Positions 23,334 to 35,175 of a stretch of 64,000 bases of DNA are shown here, piece by piece. The notes below the pieces were generated by a model. It was not told the DNA's origin and did no database searches. It saw nothing but the letters and a program-made list of their open reading frames with translations. Each line of letters opens with the position of its first letter. The stretch's first letter is position 1. The translations under genes were made by a program, and so were the position numbers. This DNA comes from Medicago truncatula. Its lineage: Eukaryota > Streptophyta > Magnoliopsida > Fabales > Fabaceae. Where the stretch lies: positions 8,323,001-8,387,000 of the forward strand of contig NC_053047.1 of NCBI RefSeq assembly GCF_003473485.1. The letters run 5' to 3'.

Positions 23334-26300
23334 TTAGTTGACAACATCAAGAACCAATTTGCGAGACTTAAGAACAGACCACCGAAGGCGACGATAATAT
23401 GCAGCTTGAAGTAATGCCAATGAAAGTACAAATATCCATTTAAATCCCATCTGCAAGTCGTAGCAATGTGTAAGAAAATCAGATACATTTTTTCATTTGA
23501 TCTGATAGAAGAAGAAAATAAAGGAAACAAACCAGTTTTCTCTCTTCCATCTCAGGTTCTGCTGCCCAAGACAAAAATGACACAACATCTTTCCCCATCT
23601 GCGACAACAAATAAAAGTATAAAAATGATGTTTATTATCAACTATGAAAAGATTTATTAAATTAAATCCTCTGCAGCACATGAAAGTACCTGAGCTTCGG
23701 TAGCAGGGGTACCATCTTCATATTCAACAGCACCGTCATTAAGCATTTTAGGCATGGCAATGGCTCCACCAGGAAAATAAGGATTATAGTGCAGTCCTTC
23801 TCTAATCTGCATTATAATTTAGAATATTACCATACACAAATATCTAATATTCAGCATTGTATTGTCACACTGGTTTAGGGGCACTACCTGTTACTGAACA
23901 CCTAAAATTAAATAATGGCGTAAAGTCAATTTATGAATCATGTCGATAAACAGATCAATCGATTCAACATCCCGCTTAATAGTTTAGCCTATACTTATCC
24001 CCATCTCACCGTGCATGCATATTTTAATTTATCGGTGTACAAGAAAATTAGAAAAAGAAAAACTTCATTTGACACTTGTTGACCATGCTTTCAAAGCACC
24101 CCAAAATATAACAACATCTGCAAATAATTTAATAAGTAGAGAGTTTAGCTGTAAAATAATGTAAGGAGAATTTACCACAACACCAGCAGGGGGGTCACGA
24201 TAACCGGTAAGAAGAGCAAACACGTAGTTCTGACCATTGTGACGAGCCTGAAAATACATGTTAAAGATATTTCTGGTATGCATAAAACAGAAAATCTTAG
24301 TTACTAGCAGACAGCCGACATTACTTTGGTGATGAGACTTAGATCTGGAGGATAGGCTCCTCCATTAGCAAATCTAGCAGCTGATTCATTTGAATATGGC
24401 TGAGGAAAGCGATCACTGAGTTTGCCGGGTCGTGTAAACATCTCACCCTCATCATTAGGGCCATCAACCACCTCAATCTCAGTAGCCATTGCCTTTACCT
24501 CCGCTTCTGTGTAAGCAACACCAACCAAATCACGGTATGATATCAAAGACATGGAATGGCAGGAAGCACAGACTTGCGTATAAACTTGATGACCACGACG
24601 AATCCTGCTCATAAAAAAATAGTCAAGAGCATAATACAGATTCACCGTGTTATGAATCCTGGCCAAGAAAAAGGCCCTAAAATAAAGAGGAACTACTTCT
24701 ATTGCACAATTTAGGACAATTCCTTTCAGAAAATTACAGTCTAGAAAAAAGAAATCATGGTTCTTCTATGATAAAATGACATTTAGTAATATAAATGAAA
24801 GAAGTCCAATTAAAAATGTATCTATAACTAACAACTATTTGCAAATCACCTTAAAATGAAAAAGAGGCTAGTTTTAGTATATGTAGTGACTAGCTTGAGA
24901 AATGATATCGCTGAACCCAAAAACATGAAAATATAGGGAAAAACCAGCTCAAACTTACGAAGCATGATCGTATGAACTGAGGATTCCCTCGTGAGGCCAT
25001 GGATAGCTTGGAGCAGCCAGGCCATGCTCAGCTTCATCAGCTGATGCTGTTGTTGCAAAACCCAAAAGACCTGAGACACCGGCTCCAATTAATGCTAGGG
25101 CTCTAAAGGATCTGTTGCTCGTAGAACCAGCACCATCAATCTTCGTGATTATCGATGACATAGATGAAGGATTCTGCAGGAAGCATATCAGAAGACATTA
25201 GCAACAGACATTTAGATTGTTCCAGGGAAGGAAAATTGTTATAAACTCAGAAATTTTATGAAATGAACATGTATGATTTCCACCATAACAGTCTTTATAA
25301 TGGTCTTACCCTATATCAAACAATAACCCTAAGCCTGTAATAGAAGACAGTTCCCAATAATTGGACTTGGAGCCAAGTTCTCAAGAGTCCTATCAGGGAG
25401 TAATTAAAGCTATGATATGGGCAAACTAAACTTAGAATTCTTTCTACCCTAAATGACCGGGAGACTGAACATGATTTGGATTCAGAGAATTGCATTTATA
25501 ATTTTTCATGGGATTTTAATTTGATCTATCGATAACGCAAGAAATTTTACAGTAGTGGTGAAACACGTAGGAAGCCACCACCTAAACTAAATATTTTCCA
25601 TGCAAGAGATCAATCTTAATTGCTACAGTGATGATGCACTTTCTTATGATTTACCGCTAGTTTAAAAACTTTTGCAACAACATATGGATGAAATAAACTC
25701 CTAATATAATGAATTAACTAGTTTTTTAATAGTGAGTTGGAAAAATTAAAATTCAAAGGCGTCCTTGACATATAATTAGCAATAAGAAATTGCAAAAGTA
25801 CAACAAGGTTTCTAGTAAAGCTACACCAAGCCAAACTTTGATGAAACATGGTAAAACATGTTCGAATGTAGCAAATAATGCTAAGGGGAATTCTAAACAC
25901 GGCATGAAAAATTACAGCAGACTGTTCAGAAACTGCTCATTTTAAGAACACTATTATCATTGATCCATAAGGGCAAATATTCAATGAAGTTTCAACTGGA
26001 AGCTAACTGCCTAACACAATACTACCTCTTTTAAAAACACAGCATCGGTAGTGATCCCAGCATCATCAACCCATCATGAAGAAGTGATGATGTCTACAAA
26101 ATAGAGTGTTTTGAACGATTTGAAATAGAGTCATGTCAAGTTCTTGTTTCAAACTCAAGTTAAATTTATGATCAGCTATTTCAATTTCAATGCTGCTATT
26201 GTGTTTGTTTCGTTTATTGTCAAAAGGAGTACATGCATTTCTCAAGTAAGTAATTGGAAATGAGAGGATAAGGACTAAGTGTTTCAGGACGAACTTTATA

Positions 26301-26988
26301 TCCTAGGGAGCATCACCCCATGCTGTAAAACATAACTATTGATTGTAAAATTTTATTAACACTTATACATCCTGTTAACCTTATTTTTGTATGACATGTA
26401 CTCTTATCAGTTTACAGATCAAGTTCAATAAAAGTACCACACTTTGCACTCTTAATGTATTTTGAATGCATAATAATGCTATAGGCTTATAGCAGTTTTG
26501 TCAAATGGCAGCCATGGTGGTATGGCATAATGGACTTTTGAACAAAGCACCATTTAATTTTGCAACAAGTTTCTTGTTTATTGTTCTGAACATGGCGTAT
26601 TATGGGCTTGCCATCATGAACCCACATTTTTCATTAGTAACGTTGTGCCTGTGGAGGAGTCTATTCTATATGTGACTCCTAGAGAGAAGAAATGATATAT
26701 TGGATGAAATAGAAAACATTATTGCTAGAAGATGCAATATAAATAATTAAAAAAAAAAAAGTAAAGTGCATAGCAAAAAAAACTTCCAGATAAGCATAAA
26801 ATCATTGTTGCCGATACCTAACTCTTATTCTAAGGGTCTCCATTTTAATTCCAAAATTGGAAGGACCAAAAGCATAGTCCTAATATTCACAAAAGAATAA
26901 AATTATCACGAAGAGAGGATCTAGTGCTTACAGGAGAATGAGATTTGAGTTTCCTCCTCAATAACTGCTGAAAAACACCTCCAGCCAT
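23334..26988 (-). CDS. CYC1: Cytochrome c1, haem protein of mitochondrial complex III
   Basis: Haem-carrying subunit of ubiquinol-cytochrome c oxidoreductase that passes electrons from the Rieske protein to cytochrome c at the inner mitochondrial membrane. Seven coding exons on minus: 26932-26988, 24959-25173, 24325-24604, 24176-24247, 23690-23806, 23533-23598, 23334-23450. All have GT/AG borders and join in frame to 307 aa, the usual plant length. A basic presequence ([19 protein letters not shown]) leads into a hydrophobic bipartite sorting segment. The haem site CASCH has C103, C106 and H107. The probable axial Met226 lies in [10 protein letters not shown]-terminal membrane anchor ([18 protein letters not shown]) precedes the basic tail. 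No frame damage. A non-coding first exon lies near 28.6 kb. Introns hold a foldback and a SINE. The window holds at least two dead copies of this gene. Confidence 0.96.
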
Positions 26989-27559
26989 TTCAATCCACAC
27001 TAGCAACCGGTCATATAAATAGAAACTATAGATAAGTAACTGAATAAACCAACAAGGTATCAATGATAAAATTCCATATATAAGCATAAAATCAATAGTA
27101 AGGACAACATTCGATTAAAAAAAAAATAGTAAGGACAGCGCCATCAAATAAGGGCAAATAGTTATAATAAAAAAATTATTGGCAGCTTCTGCGATAAAAA
27201 AAAATATGAAAATTGAACCCTTAAACGAAAATTGGCAGAAGAAATACTGGCATATTTCAAACTTCAGATTATGGTGAGATATATAGGCATGTAATCCAAG
27301 TATTGGTGTAATATATTGACAACAAGAATAAAGAAGAGACATACATGATACAAAAAAGGTTTGCACACAAAGACAGAGCTTATATTAGTTCTCTTTAGAA
27401 CACATACCAACAAATAAAACTCCAAGACACATGTAAAATATGATATAAACATGATGCCAATTAATCAAGTTTCTGATAGTATCCTAACCAACTAAGAAAT
27501 ACTTTTATCTGTCCAAATAACAAGTGATATCATTAAAAATTTATAACGATAACAATAAA

Positions 27560-27755
27560 GGTTGGCCCAATTGGTAAGGATTCAACTCATATCCCACAAG
27601 AACCTGAGTTTGAATCTTATTGCCAATGTGAGGACCTCATTAGAGGGTGATATGTAAGTACATTTTTGAAAACTTTGAGCTTGAAGTTTTCTATGGCTCG
27701 GTCAAGATCCCAGGGAAGGTCCCAACTCATCTAAACATTTTTACTATAAAAAAAC
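27560..27755 (+). repeat. tRNA-derived SINE
   Basis: A-box-like GGCCCAATTGGTAAGG and B-box-like GAGTTTGAATC about 45 bases apart. A conserved body (GAGGACCTCATTAGAGGGTG) is followed by an A-rich end, about 195 bp in all. Different family from the copies at 52 and 35491. Confidence 0.65.
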
Positions 27756-27956
27756 AAACTTCATAATGATTTCTATAACTCAAGGCCTATTATTATGCAT
27801 CAAACTCACATTGTTACTTCATTACAATGATCCTATTATTATACTAGCTTCTATATTCTTCATGTAAACCATATTGAAATTCCAATAAGCTCCAATCTAA
27901 TTTCAAAAATAATTCAGCTACTTTATCCCAAATTTTAAACATTTCCTCGCCCACCA

Positions 27957-28201
27957 AATTCGTCCCTGACTTTGTAGGGCGCTATCAAACAGGTCCCTGA
28001 TATTATGAATATTTCAAAAAATGTCTGTCTCTATCAAATTTACTCATATTAGTCCTTCTGAGACTATGTTCGAACTAAATTGATAGTAAGTGGTTAAAAC
28101 ATAAGGACCAACTTGACAATTTAAAAGACTCAGAGACCTTTTCGAAATATTTACAATCTCATAGACCTATTTCAGAGCGTCCTACAAAGTTAGGGACTAA
28201 T
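27957..28201. mobile_element. Foldback MITE inside the cytochrome c1 first intron
   Basis: Left arm GTCCCTGACTTTGTAGGGCG is matched, inverted, by ..CGTCCTACAAAGTTAGGGAC. Arms of about 75 bp. Confidence 0.8.
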
Positions 28202-28590
28202 CACGTGCATGATTATAGGCGCAGCTCTTCGATAAATAACATTTATACATTCCTAACTAACACATTAACTATTTGAAGGTATAATCGTTATAGATAAATA
28301 AAATTAACTAATTTTAATTTCACATGATCACAAACACAAGATTATGAATTTTCAGTTTCAACAATGCTATAACACACAATACACAAAAATCAAAATGGTG
28401 ACATAAGCAATGAAATGAATCAATCACATAACCTAAAAAATCAATGAATAATATAGTGCAAATCAATACATACAAAAAAAATCTCAGAATTCAAAAATTC
28501 AAAAAAAAAAAAAAAAACGCAGATCTGAATCACGGTGATAGGTAAAAATTGAATAAGAAAGACAAGTGAGATTAGGGGAAAGAGACTTAC

Positions 28591-28742
28591 ATAATGGAAG
28601 CAAATTGGGAATGAAGATTGGAAGGAAGAATGAAGAAAAGAAGCAGTGATGAAACAGAGAAGAAGAAGAACGATACAAACGATTCTTTCGCTGTTGTTTG
28701 CCACCAGAATTTCTATGGGCTTTTGGGCTTTATTCATGGGCT
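28591..28742 (-). promoter_or_regulatory. Cytochrome c1 promoter with three site II motifs and first exon
   Basis: Three TGGGCT/AGCCCA boxes at 28716-28721, 28724-28729 and 28737-28742. Downstream on minus is a CT-rich leader that ends at the GTAAGT donor. Clustered site II elements are documented for plant cytochrome c and other respiratory nuclear genes. The transcription start is not resolved. Candidate overlap with a 132-codon plus-strand frame is ignored because its composition is leader-like. Confidence 0.7.
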
Positions 28743-29775
28743 TTCTTGCCTAAACATTATAAGAGATTTGCTATTCTCCCATCTATTTTTGCTCATTCCT
28801 ATCCTATATCACATTGAAAAAATACAACTGTGGAAGCTAACTCATGCTCGGTTATTTGATAGAAATAAGCAAAAACAGATAGAAGAAGAGCAATTACCAC
28901 ATTATAAAGGCCCGTGTTTTGACCAACACAATTTTTTTGAATATTCCATGAATTTAGTCTTACTAAAACTCGAGCTAAACTTTGCAAGACTTACTATCAA
29001 AAAGGTCAAGGATTAAGTGTGTCTTTGATTCTAACAAAAATTTATTTTATAAAATTGATTTTGATTAAAACTGAGTTGAAGCTAAAGTTATAATTTCTAG
29101 TTTCAAATTAGAATCAATTTTGGAAATAAAAACAATCATACTCCATATATACCATGACATATCAATTTATTTATTTTTGTAATAATGTCATATCAACTAT
29201 ACACTTCTAGAATTAATGTTTGACCCATCCAAAAATGGAACCAAGCAATAGCTTAGACATGTTACTTGATATAGACTTATTTCTAAGCCTAGTTAATACT
29301 TGTTTTTATATTTGACTGAAAAATCTTTTGACGTGTTAGTTTTTTTTTTTCTTTCCTTGTGTGTTAACCTTTGGTTTTAAGGAGAAGAGAATCTTAATAA
29401 TTCAAGTTAAATACTGATTGGGAAGTGTTCCACCTAAAAATCAATTTTAAATTCTCCTAGACATTTCGTCATTTAGTGAAGCTCTTCACCAGAACATGTT
29501 AGCTCATTTAAATGTATGTTTCATATTAATATATTTAAATATATAATAAGATAGATATTTAAATAGACAAAAAAACTAATCAATCAATGAGATTAAGATT
29601 CTTAAAAAAAAATCAATGAGATTATGCTTCCTTTTTATATTTAACCCGATATTTCATAGAAAATGATTTTATCTGATATCATATATTAGTTCTAGCTTTT
29701 ATTTTAAAATAGTTATAGTTTATAATAATAGACGTTAATATATAAGGGATGTTAAATAGTACACGATAAAGTGTT
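28743..29775. other. Intergenic, no gene seen
   Basis: Beyond the cytochrome c1 promoter. 28990-29160 belongs to the dispersed AATCAATTTTG repeat family also at 39520-39730. Confidence 0.5.
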
Positions 29776-30270
29776 GATTATCTATTTGGGTGTGCCTTGC
29801 TCTTATTCATTCTCTCAACATCCCTTTCATTTGCATGGTGTTTTGGATTAAAGATATCCTTTTGGCTTACCCTTCCTTGCAGTCAATACTTAACAAGATC
29901 GCAATTCCTCTTAGTCATAAAGATGACAAATCTGCTTGGAAAGACTCTCTTGATGGCAATCTCTCTTTTAAAAATGCACATTTTTTTTCATTGCACTCCT
30001 ACTTAGAATATATCCTAGGCTAAGCTTATCTGACAAAATTCAATCCCTCCTTCTAAATATATGCTTTTTTGGAAAATTTTGCAGGATAGGTTACCTGCTG
30101 ATGATAACCCATGTAAAAGATATTGGGAATTGCCTTTCATTTGTAGTCATTGTCATAGCAATAAGGAATCTTCCATGCATCTCTTTCTTTATTGTAATTT
30201 TGGTAAATGTATTTGGAGATGGCCTAGTTCATGCATCAGTGTAAACAATAATCACTTTTTAATAAATTAA
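29776..30270 (+). mobile_element. LINE fragment: zinc-binding RT-associated domain
   Basis: Two frames read KDDKSAWKDSLDGNLSFK and then MLFWKILQDRLPADDNPCKR..CSHCHSNKESSMHLFLYCNF, the zf-RVT region of plant L1-type elements with the C-x2-C ... H-x4-C zinc ligands visible. No RT domain is present upstream. The 3' end is the first unit of a tandem triplication. Confidence 0.8.
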
Positions 30271-30889
30271 GAAATATACCAATGGATTGTCTTTACTCAT
30301 TTGCATGTTTAATCAAATTCAAGTTTTTTTTAAGTCAACTAGTCCCATACTCTTACTGTATAAAGAGCAATTCTTTATATAAATGAAAATGTTAATCGAA
30401 GAAATAAACCTAAGACCATCCACAATGTCCATGCATCTCTTTGTAATTTTGGTAAAAGTATTTGGAGATGGCTTAGTTCATGCATCAGTGTAAACATTAA
30501 TCAGTTTTTAATAAATTAAGAAATATACCAATGGATTGTCTTTACTCATTTGCATGTTTAATCGAATTCAAGTTTTTTTTAAGTCAACTCGTCTCATACT
30601 CTTACTGTATAAAGAGCAATTATTTATATAAATGAAAATGTTAATCGAAGAAATAAACCTAAGACCATCCACAATGTCCATGCATCTTTTTGTAATTTTG
30701 GTAAAAGTATTTGGAGATGGCTTAGTTCATGCATCAGTGTAAACATTAATCAGTTTTTAATAAATTAAGAAATATACCAATGGACTGTCTTTACTCATTT
30801 GCATGTTTAATCGAATTCAATTCAAGTATTTTTCAAGTCAACTCATCCCATACTATAAGAAAATGCTAATTGAAGAAATAAAGCTAAAA
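30172..30889. repeat. Three-copy tandem repeat, unit about 250 bp, born from a LINE fragment
   Basis: Units start at 30172, 30428 and 30677 with TCCATGCATCT. Spacing is 256 then 249 bp. Each contains TTTGGAGATGGC.TAGTTC, AAATATACCAATGGA and TTACTCATTTGCATGTTTAA. The third unit is truncated. The first still encodes the LINE zinc-ligand region, so the array arose from the LINE. Confidence 0.93.
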
Positions 30890-31727
30890 CAAGGGCAGTA
30901 AACTAAAAAGAGTTTTAAATAAATCTCACGTATACACATTTATTACAAAGAGATACCAAATAAAACACACTTATAGGGTGATATGATTTGATATTTGTTA
31001 GATGTTTTACCAAATTAAAATATAGGTAAATACTTCACCATAGCTATGCAGTTCACGGCATGGTCGGATCCTCCAAGATGTTCATCCAAGATGTTTCCTC
31101 TTACGAATAGCTTTGAGACGAACACGATGATCACGTGAATCGTAATGATCAGGATCGATCGGAGCAGGGTTTCTGCAATTGCATAGAATGGATGAATTAA
31201 TCTGAGAAGCATGTAGTTATGTGAACGACTAATAAATAATAACTACTTACATTGTGTCAAAATCAAAATCAACCTCAACAAGCATATGAGAACCCTCAGT
31301 ATATGTGATCATTTATGGTTCGTGGTCCGTTTGATGTTTGAAGATCTAAATAGGCTGCGTGCCGCTGCAGTGCCTTGCTGTTAAGATAGGCAGGTTCGAC
31401 ATGTATCCATGTTGGTCGGATTCCTCGCCTTCCTAAAATTTTGGATTCAGTGTTTAATGTCCACATACTTTTTTCTTCTTTTTTTTTTTCTTGCAATTCT
31501 GCTTCGAGTCTGTACAACTAGCTCCTTGATTTTACACACAATCTGGTTTGTCGACTTTAATTCTGGATTGTGAATTGGGATTGTTATCTAACTTTGCATT
31601 AACCATTTGGGCCGATTGTTTTTTGTTTCTATCGGGTAAGACATTATGTCCCAACTTTTTGTATTATTTTTATTTTAATCTACTTAGGGTGTCGTTGATT
31701 CATCCGACATTTGCCTAATAAAATTGT
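30890..31727 (-). other. Possible unrecognised coding fragments
   Basis: On minus, about 31250-31315 reads EGSHMLVEVDFDFDTM before a GTAAGT-like donor, and 31080-31175 reads PAPIDPDHYDSRDHRVR and AIRKRKHLG before a stop after an acceptor-like AG. An upstream frame (31296-31517) has QRHAAYLDLQTSNGPRT. The amino-acid composition looks protein-like but I recognise no family. It could be a gene relic. No function is offered. Confidence 0.25.
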
Positions 31728-32053
31728 TTCTATTTACTTGTCGTTTTTACAGTTTACTCAATTTCGGGCATGTTTCTTATGGATTAAAAAAAAGTTATTT
31801 TGACATTCAATAATTTCGAGACTTTATAAAAAAAAAAAAACATAATCTATTTTTTTTGTTTATTGTAATAAAAATCATTTTTTTTAAATAAATTATTTGA
31901 TATGTTTGGATATAATTGGATAAAAGAGATTTTTTTTGTTACAAAATTAACCTGATCTTTTGATGGTTACTTTCTCTCCTCTAAAATTTTTTAAACAAAT
32001 ATCACGTTAAAATTTAAAAGAAATATAAAAATATGATTTCAAGAGCAAAAAAA

Positions 32054-32954
32054 GGGTGGATTCTAGGGCGAGGGTCCAATTAGGTCCTTCATCTGTGGAC
32101 CACGAAAATAATACCAATAAATTAAATAGATGGTTCAAATTTATTCAAATTAAAAGGAGAACATGTCTTACTTTTCACATTCAACATTATCATCAAATGG
32201 CTTTCATTTATGTTATACTATAATTCTTCTATCAAAATGAGATGCTATCTTTACTTCCAATGATCATGCACTCAAACCATAAAAATATGAGATCAAATTA
32301 TGAACCCTAAACTAAAAAATTTGATGTTTAATGGTGAAATTTCAGAAATCTTTATTTTTCCTTTGATTTAATTTTTTTAAAAGAAGAAACTACTTTTTCT
32401 TTTCGTTTTTTCAAAGTCATTGTTATGGAGTAAATTCATTTGATCAACCATTGGTGAATTGAGAAGAGCAATATAATTTGGACGGATCTTAATTTGATCC
32501 TTCTTTAATAATTATACATTCGTATTATTGTTATTATGTTAAAGGAAAAAATTCGGTTATCTGAAAAAATGGATATTCCATTAATAATAGTTTCAAGCTT
32601 ACAATAAATGGATGACAAACAAAAGAAAATATACCGATGGAAACACCATTCTTATAACTTTGAGATTGCGGGTGTGTGATACAACTGTGTACCATATACG
32701 GTTTTTTCATCTTTAGTAAAAGTAGTTTGGACGAAGGAGAAGATATGGATGATGGACTTGGTAAAATTTATCATACCATTTGAAAGAAGGCAGTTACACG
32801 GTAAGAGAGATGGGTAAGGGCTAGATAGAATGTGGAATGTTTCAAATGGTCTATTTTTATTTTAATCAAATCTATATGATTGAACAAATCTATTGATGTT
32901 TTTTTCGTGGTCCATCGGAGGGACCTAATTGGCCTCTCACCCTAGAATCCACCC
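32054..32954. mobile_element. 901-bp terminal-inverted-repeat element, no transposase
   Basis: Ends GGGTGGATTCTAGGG are inverted on both sides and continue GGTCC / GGCCAATTAGGTCC and TGGACCACGAAAA. It is inserted in an A run (7 A on the left, 8 on the right), so the target duplication is probably 7-8 bp. The second copy of the host segment has no insertion here. Confidence 0.85.
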
Positions 32955-33526
32955 AAAAAAAAGATCGTTAAATGATAGGGAATTTTCTCTTAGTTTTTGT
33001 TTAAAAACTGATATTTTTAGTTTTTTTCTCTCTTCTAATTTTATCCTTCCTTTAAATTATTAATATTATATTTACAATATTATTCCTTTTAATTTATAAA
33101 TTAAATTTTTAAATTAGAAAAATGTCAAATCCTATGTTAAATAGGAATAACCACAACAATATGAATTTAAATTACTAATTTATAAAAATAGTTAAATCCC
33201 ATTAAATTAGGAACACCACAAGTTCCACAACTACAATAGGAATTATATTTTACACCACTAAAATAGCATATTTTAATCATATTTTGACAAAAATATATGA
33301 TCGTTTTTTTAAACAAAAAATATATGATCGTTATATATGTTAAATTTATATCTCTTCATGTATTTTTATGTTGTATTTCATTGTATCTTTCACTTTGAGT
33401 TTGTATAGAGTGGTGATCCTAAATATTGTCGGGATAGATGATTCCGCCAAGCGACATCGATTTTTTTATTTATAAATACATATGATATATGTATAAATAT
33501 TTAGAGGTGCATCATATTTTTCATAA

Positions 33527-33628
<102 letters not shown>

Positions 33629-33716
33629 GGTTAGATAACAATTTTTGGTATTTTGCACTCGTAAAATGTATTTTATTTTAGGCATCTGCGCTCAAAGAAT
33701 AAAATATAAAATAATA

Positions 33717-33997
33717 TTCTCTCCGTTTTAAAATAATATTCGTTTAAAGTTTGTGTACAATTTTTAAGAAAATGATTAATTATGTCAATTTCAATTGTAA
33801 AATTGGTATCCTTAAAAAAATGATAAAATTAGTATCATTTACTAAAATACTCTTATTAATTTTAGTTAGTGGATTAGTTATAAAATTCAATAAATAAGGG
33901 TATAATGATGAAAAAAAATGTTGCATTGATATTCGAAAGTGATAATTATTTTGAGACAAAGAAAAATTGCAAAAGAGACAATTATTTTGAGACAGAG
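33717..33997. mobile_element. Stowaway-like MITE
   Basis: Ends TTCTCTCCGTTTTAAAATAA and ..TTATTTTGAGACAGAG are flanked by TA. Absent from the paralogous position near 37950. Confidence 0.7.
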
Positions 33998-35175
33998 TAT
34001 TAAACAATATACATTAATTTTTTATATATTAAGTAAATAAGTAATTATTGTTGTTAATGTTTCTCGTCTAATTTCAGAGTAGCATATGATGTGATTTTTT
34101 TTTGTTATAAACGGAAAATACATGATGTGATTTATAATTTGTTTATAAAAAAAATATGTGAGTATCTATAAACAAAAATATAGTAGTTATTTACAATCAC
34201 CTTGTATTTTAACATATATAATATTTTTTGACAAGACATGTATGACCTAATAGTCATATATAATACATGAAGAATGGGAGAGATATGTATTATTTGCAAT
34301 ATATCGAGGGTTTATGTATGTAGTCGATGGTTTTGTTTGTGAAATGCATGACTCTAAAATTCATATTTAATACTTGAACACTGATAAATATATTTATTAT
34401 TTTCAAGATATATCAGTGGTTCGTACATGTATTTTTTCTTTGAGGTGGTGTGTTTCGTACATGGAGTTTATTTTTAGTTTTAGAGCAAGGTTTGTACATG
34501 TAGTTAACAGTGATATTTTTTATTGAAATGCATCACTCCAAAAATCATGTTTATTTCATGAGAATGAGAGAAAATTAATTGATTTATTTATTTGATATTC
34601 AAAATATTTAAATACTATTCTCTAACTATGAATGTTAATAATTAGACAAAAACATAATTATACCCCATTTTAATAATCTGACACATTGACATTTTTTTTT
34701 ATCATTTTATGTCGTTTTCCATACAAAAATAATTGCTCATTACTTTGTATAACAAAAAACTCCTTTTAGTTGCGAAAGAAAATAAGTGTTAAAAGATTGA
34801 AGTAATTTTGAAAGAAAAATTCGTACATATATAGTTATTTCCAAACAAACTAAATTATTTTTATTACGATAAAGAAAAACAAATGGACCATATTTTACTC
34901 GGTCAAAAGATGAATTTACTATGTCAAAAACAAAAAAGTGATTTTACCTGAAAAAATAATTTCTAAAATAAGTATCAAAAGATGGAGGTAATTTTATAAC
35001 AAAAATCTATTTTATACAGTTGTATCCAAACACATTAAATTATTTTGTAAAGAGCTATTTTTTATTATGATAAATAAACATAATATTGAATATACTTTTT
35101 TATAAAATCTCTAGAAAAATAATCTCTAAATTATTGAATGTCAAAATTACTATTTTTTTAATCTTTAACGGGCGG

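Larger units (their letters stand above)
26989..28590 (-). other. First (5' untranslated) intron of cytochrome c1
   Basis: Between the donor GTAAGT at 28585-28590 and an acceptor just upstream of the ATG (candidate GGTTGCTAG near 27010). It holds a SINE (27560-27755), a foldback element (27957-28201) and sequence (28240-28350) that is also conserved in pseudogene 2 (20150-20290). No coding sequence. Confidence 0.6.

Noticed and set aside
28618..29016. 132-codon plus-strand open frame
   Set aside because: It overlaps the cytochrome c1 promoter and first exon on the opposite strand, starts in purine-rich leader sequence and matches no family.
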